From NCBI RefSeq assembly GCF_023218935.1, contig NZ_JAJIAL010000014.1: DNA of 27,069 nt. The stretch is one strand, 5' to 3'. Of this stretch, positions 1-6,465 are shown one piece after another (within the stretch, counting starts at the first letter, position 1; every line of letters starts with the position of its first letter). Source of the DNA: Fructobacillus cardui. GTDB lineage: Bacteria; Bacillota; Bacilli; Lactobacillales; Lactobacillaceae. The notes under the pieces are model-generated. The model was not told the origin of the DNA. It saw only the letters and a list, made by a program, of their open reading frames with translations, and ran no database searches. Made by a program: the position numbers and the translations under genes.

Positions 1-100
1 AGTGAACACAAATTATTAAAAAACTTAAAAACCTTGCTATAATCAGCTTTAAAGAGGTTATTTCAAAGAAAAATTTTAAACTGTTGCATTAAGACTTGAC
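1..100. repeat. Left inverted terminal repeat (100 bp)
   Basis: This block is the inverted copy of bases 26969-27068. An ungapped hand alignment gives 93 of 100 matches, with mismatches at left positions 32, 53, 55, 62, 63, 68 and 73. Similarity stops abruptly after the shared TTGAC at 96-100. It starts at the first base of the window, so the true outer boundary is unknown. It could be a long transposon end, the edge of an insertion sequence lying outside the window, or the terminus of a linear replicon. Confidence 0.9.
16..43 (+). promoter_or_regulatory. Inward-facing extended -10 promoter in left repeat
   Basis: A perfect TATAAT at 38-43 is preceded by TGC, an extended -10 element. A weak -35 (TTAAAA, 16-21) lies 16 bases upstream. 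The site is unchanged in the right repeat, where it points left into the minus-strand genes. A second possible pair, TTGACA (96-101) and TATAAT (117-122), has a poor 15-base spacer and lies partly outside the repeat. Confidence 0.5.
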
Positions 101-119
101 ACAAATAATGTAAACTTAT

Positions 120-178
120 AATCATAGTCAGTTAGCTCATGTGAATTCACATGATGTTGACTTGACTATGATTTTTCT
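120..178 (+). terminator. Long hairpin with U tract, probable terminator
   Basis: AATCATAGTCA (120-130) pairs perfectly with TGACTATGATT (163-173), and a perfect 16-base palindrome (138-153, CATGTG/CACATG core) forms the tip. A T-rich run follows directly. Transcripts entering from the terminal repeat promoter would meet it at once. It may end transcription, insulate the element, or act as a protein-binding dyad. Confidence 0.6.
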
Positions 179-239
179 TTTGGAATGAAAAGAAGATGAA
201 AAAAAACACACCTTCAATGAGATTTCACTGAAAGTGCGT

Positions 240-750
240 TTCTGTACTTTGATAATTAAATATGTAAATTAATTGTTTCCAACTAATCTCCCGCCAGAGA
301 AATATTTAATTAACCCTATTATAGTTGATTAAATAGAAAGAAACAATTATGGTAACAAATTATTTTGTTACTCTGGGCATGAGCAAGAGTCAAACGAGAG
401 TTTGGTTGGCGTGAGTGAATAAAGAGAAAAGTTTGTGTGTTAGTTTATTCTGCTAATATCCCAGTTAAAAATATAAATCGAGGGTCTGATGTTTGAAAGT
501 GTGGCAACTTTTAGACCGAGAGGGCGGTCGTTGAGCGAAAGCAATAGAAAAAGCAACTTAGTTGAGTTGTGCCAGTCTAGTTTTAAATCTTTAAAAGAAC
601 CGACTTTGCGTGAAGATAAAGTCGCTAATTTTGCTAGCTAGGTTAAATCTGTTAGCACGTTAGATGCTAACACTCATACCTATTTTAATTAAGGAATAAT
701 CACAATTGAATACTTTTATAAAAAAGGCTTTGTTGAGTCTTTTTTATTTT
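240..750 (+). ncRNA. Candidate large structured RNA or leader
   Basis: No convincing gene lies between 179 and 787, yet the stretch is full of clean stem-loops: AATTGTTTC (271-279) with GAAACAATT (340-348); ATTTAAT with ATTAAAT inside it; TAACAAA with TTTGTTA near 352-371; CAAAC-GAGA-GTTTG near 391-404; GGTCT (483-487) with AGACC (513-517) enclosing AAAGT/ACTTT; a GAAA-capped stem near 531-544; CGACTTT (601-607) with AAAGTCG (618-624); TGTTAGCA (650-657) with TGCTAACA (665-672). GNRA-type loops occur twice. The series ends at an intrinsic terminator at 723-747. It may be an independent large ornate RNA or a long 5' leader of the next gene. No family could be assigned without a covariance search. 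Confidence 0.45.
723..747 (+). terminator. Intrinsic terminator before the 248-aa gene
   Basis: AAAGGCT (723-729) pairs with AGTCTTT (736-742), with one G-T wobble, across a six-base loop and runs into a T tract. It lies about 40 bases upstream of the ATG at 788, so it either ends the structured RNA or attenuates the downstream operon. Confidence 0.6.
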
Positions 751-787
751 GTTAATTTTTAGAATTTAGAAAGTAAGGTAAAAAAAC

Positions 788-1534
788 ATGGTTAATAAGT
801 TTACTCGTTTGTCATTGCAAGGTCAGTCTATGGGAGAATTGTCCTTTAGTCGTACAAAGAATGTTGGCGAAAAGGGAACAACTAAAGTAGCAGAATTGTC
901 TATCAATCGTTCGCTGTCAAAGGTTTTGATTAACCCACAACCTGATTTTAATTTTGGTCAAGTATTTGAAACACCAATGAAGTTGGTTAATGGTCATGTG
1001 TCGGCAGGTAAGGCTCGTAATAATACGACAGGTGTTCGTGTGGCAACTATTGGTGGCGAATTGCTATCAAAGTCAGATAACAAGCAAGATGATGTTCCTG
1101 AAAAGGAGTTTGACTCGATCTTTGTTTCTGGTAAGGATAAGCATGCTGTCGCTAAGGTACGTTCTGCAGACGCGTTTGATAAACAAAAGTTGGTGTTGGT
1201 ATCAACCACTGAAAATCCTAAAATTGAGCGTGGTCAAGCAGTGCAAGATGATAATGGCGATACGATTATCAATAACTATTCGCTATCCTTTATTGAAGAA
1301 GGGAAGCCTCTGGACGAAGATAACGAAATTCGTATCATGTTGACACCAGAAAATTATGAAGCGGTTAAACCTTTTCTTAAGTATGGAGCAAAGCTTGTAC
1401 CTCAAAATTTGAAGTTTGCTTTTGTTGGTAACGATGTTACTGATTGGGCAATTTACGCAGAGTCTGTTATTCCTCGTGAAAACGACGTGAAGAAGTCAGA
1501 AAGTGTTGATGTAAAAGAAAAAAGTCACAAGTAA
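788..1534 (+). CDS. Unrecognised 248-aa protein, possibly DUF961-like
   Basis: This soluble, charged protein has no signal peptide or membrane segment. The start has only a weak purine-rich ribosome site (AAGGTA) a few bases upstream. The C-terminal part (about residues 185-230: LTPENYEAV, YGAKLVPQNL, WAIYAESVI) recalls the beta-rich end of the DUF961 proteins that open the Tn916 and ICEBs1 transfer operons, but those are about half this length and the match is by eye only. Its place as the first gene before the transfer module fits a regulatory or DNA-processing role. No function is claimed. Confidence 0.75.
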   Translation: MVNKFTRLSLQGQSMGELSFSRTKNVGEKGTTKVAELSINRSLSKVLINPQPDFNFGQVFETPMKLVNGHVSAGKARNNTTGVRVATIGGELLSKSDNKQDDVPEKEFDSIFVSGKDKHAVAKVRSADAFDKQKLVLVSTTENPKIERGQAVQDDNGDTIINNYSLSFIEEGKPLDEDNEIRIMLTPENYEAVKPFLKYGAKLVPQNLKFAFVGNDVTDWAIYAESVIPRENDVKKSESVDVKEKSHK

Positions 1535-1563
1535 TTAATATTTGTTGAAACTGTTGTTATAAT
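1535..1563 (+). promoter_or_regulatory. Promoter for the surface-protein genes
   Basis: TTAATA (1535-1540), a 17-base spacer and TATAAT (1558-1563) with an upstream TGT (extended -10) sit about 40 bases before the ATG at 1605. A good ribosome site (AAGGAGAG) follows. This is the clearest promoter near the start of the plus-strand module. Confidence 0.6.
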
Positions 1564-1604
1564 ATAATTAATGTTTATTTAACGATTTAAAGGAGAGATG
1601 GAAA

Positions 1605-2318
1605 ATGCAGGTTAAGGAATTGTTGGATATTAAGACTTGGTCGCAAAAGACTAAATTGATTGTGGCTTCTGCTGTTGGAGTTTTGGTTGTAGGAACAGTA
1701 GCTGGTGGCGTTGTTTATGCCAATACGGTTAAGTCGGGGCAAGAACATCAGCCAACCGTTAGTCATTCTTCTAAAAAGTCTGTTAAGTCTTCTGATAAGA
1801 AAAAAGCGAAGACTAGTGAAGACACTAATCAAAATAATGCGGAAGAGCCAAAGCACGATGAAGCTAATCAAGGATCTTCTGATAATGGTCAAGCAACTTC
1901 TAACAACTCATCTGCACCATCACAGTCGGCGACTGCTGGACAGTCAAAGGTAAATGCTTCTGGTAATAACAGTTATCAAGCACCAAGTAAGTCATCAAAT
2001 GGTAGCTCATACCAAGCACCTGCTCAATCGGCAAAGACTGGTAGCTCGTACCAAGCACCAGCTCAATCTGCAAGCACAGGTGGTTCATACCAAGCACCTG
2101 CTCAATCCTCAAACACGGGTAGTTCATACCAAGCACCAGCTCAATCATCAACGCCAGCACCGTCTGCTCCTGCTAAGACATGGACAGCACAAGCTTATGA
2201 TGCAAACTATAATGTAGTTTGGTCTCAAGGTGGCTTTAAGACTAGTGCTGAAGCTGATGCTGCCGCGGCAGCTTATGGAAATTCACATCCTGAAGTTGAA
2301 GGAGTGGGTGGTTATTAA
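1605..2318 (+). CDS. Membrane-anchored repeat-rich surface protein
   Basis: The protein is 237 aa. An N-terminal hydrophobic segment (about residues 18-40) is probably an uncleaved signal anchor that leaves the rest outside the cell. It is followed by a Lys/Ser/Asp-rich linker, a Ser/Gln/Ala-rich region with four 13-residue units of the type GSSYQAPAQSxxT (about 133-184), and a compact C-terminal part (about 193-237) with WTAQAYDANYNVVW and an alanine-rich helix. The low-complexity middle looks like a wall-spanning stalk and the C-terminus a small exposed domain. No LPxTG, LysM or catalytic motif is visible. It sits just upstream of the adhesin and may act with it in cell contact; this is inference. 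Confidence 0.8.
   Translation: MQVKELLDIKTWSQKTKLIVASAVGVLVVGTVAGGVVYANTVKSGQEHQPTVSHSSKKSVKSSDKKKAKTSEDTNQNNAEEPKHDEANQGSSDNGQATSNNSSAPSQSATAGQSKVNASGNNSYQAPSKSSNGSSYQAPAQSAKTGSSYQAPAQSASTGGSYQAPAQSSNTGSSYQAPAQSSTPAPSAPAKTWTAQAYDANYNVVWSQGGFKTSAEADAAAAAYGNSHPEVEGVGGY
2001..2156 (+). repeat. Four 39-bp in-frame tandem repeats
   Basis: Units start at 2001, 2040, 2079 and 2118 and each encodes 13 residues of the type GSSYQAPAQSxxT. A degenerate copy precedes them at about 1972-2000. The units differ mainly at third codon positions. Copy number is likely to vary between strains. Confidence 0.9.
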
Positions 2319-2337
2319 AAATTACTATCACTTATGA

Positions 2338-2361
2338 AAACACTATTTGGTGTTTTTTTTT
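2338..2361 (+). terminator. Intrinsic terminator after the surface protein
   Basis: AAACAC (2338-2343) pairs with GTGTTT (2350-2355) around a six-base loop and merges into a run of nine T. It lies 20 bases after the stop codon and just before the adhesin gene, so the adhesin may need its own promoter or readthrough. Confidence 0.65.
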
Positions 2362-2380
2362 ATTTGAAAGGAAAAAAAGT

Positions 2381-4726
2381 ATGGAAAGTATTGTTAGTTC
2401 GCAAGAACATTTTAAGTTGTATAAATCAGGAAAATTTTGGGTAACCGCAAGTTTGGTTGCCTTTTTCTTTGGAGCAGTTGCTTTAAATAATAGTTCTGTC
2501 TCTGCCGATACGTTGCCTGCTAGTGGGACAGTAAGTATCCAAGGGAAAGATGGCATTGTTTCTTTTGCCAATGGTCAAACTGAGCCTGTTGTTAATCTTC
2601 GCATGAATAATGATGTTGTGTTTTGTATTAACCCATTTGTTATGGTTCAAGATGGCGCTTTGGCAACGGCCGTAGGACAAAATCAGGCGATGCTGGATAC
2701 GTTTCGTAGTATGAACAGCTATCAAAGGTCGTTGATTAATAATGCAGTATGGGTAGGTCAAAGTCAAGGGGCTTCTACAGATAATGAAACCTACTTTGCT
2801 ACGCAACTGGTTGTCTGGGAATTGCTAGCTGGACAAAATGGTGCAACGGGTGTCAATAGTGGTTCTAGTCGGGTTGATGAAAGTCAGTTAAAAAATGTCT
2901 TGGGAACGCAAGTGACGGGTTGGTCTGGTATTAATCTGTCAAACAATGTTATTCAAAAGGCACAAAGTATACTAGATAATGCGGGTTCATTGTCTCAAAA
3001 GCCTAATTTTAATCCAGCGCCGTTGAACATTATTGCTGGTCAATCGGCGACTGTAACAGATACAAACGGTACAGATTTGAACAAGTATAAAAAAATCGTT
3101 GGCTCAAATGGGATTAGTGCCACAGCGAATGGTAGTCAGTTAACAATTAATGTTGATAAGAATGCTAAGGCTGGAAATGGCGAAATTAATTTTGACTCTG
3201 GATTTAATAATGAATTTAATCAATTTATTTTCGGTACTGCAAACCCTGATGGTTCAACAGGTCAAACATTGTATGGTTCAAAAGACCCTATTCGAATGCA
3301 AGCTGATTTGAACATTGTTATCAAGAAAGCCCAGCTTAAGATTGATAAGAATGTTTTGCAGGACGATGGTCAAGTGAATAAGCATTTGTCGAATGCTAAT
3401 TACTCGCTTGAAGGGAACGTTTTTGAAGTACACAAGGACACCAAAGACGGTGAAGTTGTTCGTACTTTGACTACTGATGCTAATGGACATGCGGAAACAC
3501 CAGAAGACATGGACTATGGTCACTATGTGATTACCGAGAAGCAAGCCGGTAAGGGATTGTTTAATTCCTTTACTCCGATTGCTGTTGATTTAGATGAAAA
3601 CGGTCAACGAGTTCAAGCGGTCTCAGGAACCAACAAGGAAGTTCGTGGCGAAAGTACCGTAACGAAAAACGATGCTCAAACTGGCGATAAGACCCAAGGA
3701 AAGGCCACTTTTAAGGGTGCACAGTATCAGTTGTTTAATGCTGATGGTACACCAGTTAAGTGGCATACTGATGGTCAACCTGACCCTAAGCTAGTCAAGG
3801 GGACGGTGGTTGATCAGGACAACGTGGTCTTGCAACTGGACGATGAAACGGGTCAAGCAGGGGTTAAGAACTTGCCTTTGTCTGGTTATTACTGGCAAGA
3901 AGTGAAGTCACCAGAGGGTTATCAAATTGACAAGTCTCATAATTCGTTCCAGTTGAACTATGAAGGCCAAGATAAGGCCGAAGTAACGAATGGAACAACG
4001 TCAAAGGATAAGGTTGTGAGCTTTACTTTTGATGGCTATAAGTATGTTCGCTCTGGAACAGGGACGAGTTCAACTGGATATAATGATATTAAGTTGAAGC
4101 TTGTGCCTTTGAACGGGACAAAGGGCGAAGCCATTACGGTTACGACTCATCAAGACAACCAAGGCAACGATGGTTATTATAAGTTTGACCACGTTCCTTA
4201 TGGCGACTATGAGTTAGTGGAAGATGGTGCACCAGAAGGCTTTGAAGACATTACACCAATGACCATTCATATTGGCTACAATGCTGATAAGACGGGCTAT
4301 GAGATGACAATGTGGGAAAAGGGACAGGCAGTTCCCTTGAAGAAGTTGACGACCTCACTTAAGACGATTGATGATGGCAAGGATAATATTTATTTGTCCA
4401 AGACGGCTTTGATTGATGTGCCTAAGACACCCGAAACGCCGAAGACACCTGAAACACCAAAGACACCCGAAACGCCAAAGACGCCTGAAACGCCGAAGAC
4501 GCCGAAGACGCCTGAAACACCGAAGACGCCTGAAACACCGAAGACACCTGAACAACCAAGGATTGTACAGACAGTAACCAATCTGCCAAAGACGGGTAAG
4601 CAAGTTTTGACACATCCCAAATCATTGATTGTGGCAATTACTTTGACTATTTTAGCTGGTTTGACAACGGCTTGGCTTTACTTGGATAGTAAGAAGAAAA
4701 CGATGAAAGAAAAGCTAAGTAAGTGA
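2381..4726 (+). CDS. LPxTG thioester adhesin with Cna-B domains
   Basis: This 781-aa cell-wall protein begins with a KxYKxGKxW signal peptide (KLYKSGKFW, residues 12-20), likely cleaved near SVSA/DT. Residues about 70-200 resemble a thioester domain: Cys82 in FCINPF and Gln142 in the TQLVVWELL box could form an internal Cys-Gln thioester that bonds covalently to host or partner amines. Three Cna-B/SpaA-like beta domains follow (about 320-410, 425-540 and 545-660), each ending in a YxxxE-type strand (YVITEKQAG, YYWQEVKSPEGY, YELVEDGAPEGF) typical of isopeptide-stabilised folds. A PKTPET stalk spans 681-726, LPKTG is at 735-739, then a hydrophobic helix and a basic tail, so sortase would attach it to peptidoglycan. 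Its position directly before the Tcp genes suggests mating-pair stabilisation or cell adhesion. Confidence 0.9.
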   Translation: MESIVSSQEHFKLYKSGKFWVTASLVAFFFGAVALNNSSVSADTLPASGTVSIQGKDGIVSFANGQTEPVVNLRMNNDVVFCINPFVMVQDGALATAVGQNQAMLDTFRSMNSYQRSLINNAVWVGQSQGASTDNETYFATQLVVWELLAGQNGATGVNSGSSRVDESQLKNVLGTQVTGWSGINLSNNVIQKAQSILDNAGSLSQKPNFNPAPLNIIAGQSATVTDTNGTDLNKYKKIVGSNGISATANGSQLTINVDKNAKAGNGEINFDSGFNNEFNQFIFGTANPDGSTGQTLYGSKDPIRMQADLNIVIKKAQLKIDKNVLQDDGQVNKHLSNANYSLEGNVFEVHKDTKDGEVVRTLTTDANGHAETPEDMDYGHYVITEKQAGKGLFNSFTPIAVDLDENGQRVQAVSGTNKEVRGESTVTKNDAQTGDKTQGKATFKGAQYQLFNADGTPVKWHTDGQPDPKLVKGTVVDQDNVVLQLDDETGQAGVKNLPLSGYYWQEVKSPEGYQIDKSHNSFQLNYEGQDKAEVTNGTTSKDKVVSFTFDGYKYVRSGTGTSSTGYNDIKLKLVPLNGTKGEAITVTTHQDNQGNDGYYKFDHVPYGDYELVEDGAPEGFEDITPMTIHIGYNADKTGYEMTMWEKGQAVPLKKLTTSLKTIDDGKDNIYLSKTALIDVPKTPETPKTPETPKTPETPKTPETPKTPKTPETPKTPETPKTPEQPRIVQTVTNLPKTGKQVLTHPKSLIVAITLTILAGLTTAWLYLDSKKKTMKEKLSK
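4421..4558 (+). repeat. PKTPET-coding tandem repeat
   Basis: About seven to eight 18-bp units encode the proline-rich wall-spanning stalk of the adhesin. One unit is shortened (PKTPKTPET). The units differ by synonymous A/G changes. The repeat opens long spurious frames on the other strand. Confidence 0.9.
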
Positions 4727-4775
4727 TTTTTCAGTAAGTACACTTATTTATTAGAGCAAGAAAGGGGGTGTCATA

Positions 4776-5732
4776 TTGAAAAAAATGAAACGGCTTTGGC
4801 ACAAGCTAAAAGGCCCGATTGATTTTGAAAAAAAGAAGAAAGATAAAGGCTTGAAAATGCCAAAAGTAAGAACATTGACGATTGGGAAGCTACGTAAAGT
4901 GGTTTTTGCCAGCGTCTTTTTATTTATCGCTTTAATGTTGCTGGTGACTTGGCAGGCTTCACAGGTTGTCAAAAAGAACCATCAACTTAAAACAAATCAA
5001 GCAAACTTGGAAAAGAAATTGGATAAGGCTTCGGCTGGCTCTCTTTCTTATAATCCATTAGTTGGTCAGTATTTTGAAAATTTTTTGAATGCTTACTACA
5101 ACTACAACCAAGACCAGCAGGACCAATGGCGAAATGGCTTAAAGCCTTACTTCCCATCTGGTTTCTCGTTGACCCAGTTAGGAACTGGGTCAGGACAACA
5201 AAGCCTAAAGGACCACAAGATACTTGGTATCTTTAACGTAGACGGGGTGCGGACAGTTCAGTATGCCATTACATTGGAAAACAATGGAAAGCAGTCAAAC
5301 TTAACGATTAACATTCCATACGTTCAGGACAATGCCCAGTTTACAGTGGTTGGCTTGCCTTATGTGTCAAGTGATTTGAACACGGTTGGACATGTCGGTG
5401 AAAACCGATTGGATAAGTCACAAAAGGCGTTGACCGACCAGGATACGGTTGATGATGTTACAAGTTTTACTAAGACTTTCTTGGCAAAGTATGTATCTTC
5501 TTCAAAGGCCGATATGTCCTTGCTGATGAATGACCCACAAGGTCTAGCAGGTAAGGTGGATTTGGCTGGAATTGATAATATTAAGGTTAGTGGAACAAAG
5601 GATAATCCGGTAGTTACGGCCACCATGACCGTCCAAGTTCATGATACGGATATTAAGCAAAATCAGCAGGTTCGTTTGGAGTTGAAAAAGCAACAAAAGA
5701 CCTACTTTGTAAATAAGTTTATTGAGGCTTAG
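4776..5732 (+). CDS. TcpC/ConB family conjugation protein (VirB8-like)
   Basis: This 318-aa protein has a basic cytoplasmic start, one membrane helix (about residues 44-62, FASVFLFIALMLLVTW) and two extracellular NTF2-like units (about 90-195 and 215-318), the layout of TcpC of pCW3, ConB of ICEBs1 and Orf13 of Tn916. In that family it is a periphery component of the transfer channel. The start is TTG at 4776, chosen because AAAGGGGGTG lies at the right distance and it leads into the basic KKMKRLWHKLK segment. It is first in a run of TcpC-TcpD-TcpE genes. Confidence 0.85.
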   Translation: MKKMKRLWHKLKGPIDFEKKKKDKGLKMPKVRTLTIGKLRKVVFASVFLFIALMLLVTWQASQVVKKNHQLKTNQANLEKKLDKASAGSLSYNPLVGQYFENFLNAYYNYNQDQQDQWRNGLKPYFPSGFSLTQLGTGSGQQSLKDHKILGIFNVDGVRTVQYAITLENNGKQSNLTINIPYVQDNAQFTVVGLPYVSSDLNTVGHVGENRLDKSQKALTDQDTVDDVTSFTKTFLAKYVSSSKADMSLLMNDPQGLAGKVDLAGIDNIKVSGTKDNPVVTATMTVQVHDTDIKQNQQVRLELKKQQKTYFVNKFIEA

Positions 5733-5744
5733 GAGGAAATTTGA

Positions 5745-5972
5745 ATGCCTTTTTATAATTCGATTAAACCACTGCTACTGATTGTGGTGTTTATTATTGT
5801 TGCATGGCGTGCCATTTTACATTTTGGTAAAAAGGAAACAGTTCAGCTATGGATTACTATTGGAATTGGGGCAGTTGTTTATTCTGCTATTAATGATCCG
5901 CAAGGCTTCTTGGCGGCACCGGGTAATCTGATTAACGCTTTGAAAGAGTTTATCTCTGGAATTGGGGGTTAA
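5745..5972 (+). CDS. TcpD-like small membrane protein (ConC-like)
   Basis: This 75-aa protein has two predicted membrane helices (about residues 8-25 and 34-48) separated by a short KKET loop, and an amphipathic tail. Length, topology and position between TcpC and TcpE match the TcpD family (ConC of ICEBs1), whose members help form the membrane channel. A strong ribosome site (AGGAGGAAATTTG) precedes the ATG. The stop is one base before the next start, suggesting translational coupling. Confidence 0.75.
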   Translation: MPFYNSIKPLLLIVVFIIVAWRAILHFGKKETVQLWITIGIGAVVYSAINDPQGFLAAPGNLINALKEFISGIGG

Positions 5973-5973
5973 G

Positions 5974-6342
5974 ATGTATAACTATCGCCGAGTGTTTGTG
6001 GACGAAGCAAAGTTCAAACATATCTACGGCGACTTTTATTCGCCATTTTGGATTAACGGACGGTTTTTTGGACTAGAAGCGATTGCGATTGTTTTTTCGT
6101 CAGTCTTAGCTAGTCTGTTGGGGCTGTTTCAAATTGACCGGCTCTCACTAGGTTTTGGCTTAGTCTTGTTATTTGCTGTTTCGGTTTACTTTTTAGACCG
6201 GTACTTGCGAATTGATGATTTACCATTTGAACACCAGTTGATGGCTTGTTTTAAGTATTATCGTCGATACGGGATTAAGAAAAACCAGTTATATCAAGAT
6301 AAGCGTTTGAACTCCGCTAATAAGCAGTACAAGATTTTATAG
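5974..6342 (+). CDS. TcpE family protein (ConD-like)
   Basis: This 122-aa protein starts at ATG 5974 (MYNYRRVF); an in-frame TTG at 5962 lies inside the upstream gene and its GGGGG is better read as this gene's ribosome site. Two membrane helices (about residues 31-50 and 55-73) are followed by a cytoplasmic tail with RYLRIDDLPFEHQ and basic residues. This matches TcpE/ConD, a membrane partner of the VirB4-like ATPase. In ICEBs1 the ATPase gene follows directly; here it is 4.8 kb further on. Confidence 0.75.
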   Translation: MYNYRRVFVDEAKFKHIYGDFYSPFWINGRFFGLEAIAIVFSSVLASLLGLFQIDRLSLGFGLVLLFAVSVYFLDRYLRIDDLPFEHQLMACFKYYRRYGIKKNQLYQDKRLNSANKQYKIL

Positions 6343-6349
6343 CACTAGG

Positions 6350-6376
6350 GGCAGGACTTTAATGTCTTGCCTTTTT
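6350..6376 (+). terminator. Intrinsic terminator inside the transfer operon
   Basis: GGCAGGAC (6350-6357) pairs with GTCTTGCC (6364-6371), with one wobble, and is followed by five T. It splits the TcpC-D-E block from the channel gene at 6466. The 123-base gap also holds a small dyad with CTAGG elements near 6400-6424. It probably tunes expression. Confidence 0.65.
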
Positions 6377-6465
6377 ATGGTTTTTGTCAGCTTGTGGCTA
6401 GGACGGCTAGGGGCAGTACCTAGGAAAACCAAAAACAAACATAATTTAAAGAGAAGGGAAGCAGT

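Noticed and set aside
81..100. IS6-family (ISS1/IS1216-like) end because of CTGTTGCA
   Set aside because: Only about eight bases agree with the remembered IS6-type end, and no IS6 transposase is in the window.
2001..2156. Tandem repeats as a CRISPR array
   Set aside because: The 39-bp units are contiguous, in frame and lack spacers; no cas genes are present.
4355..4637. Long minus-strand frames opposite the adhesin stalk
   Set aside because: They are produced by the PKTPET-coding repeat and have no ribosome site or plausible composition.
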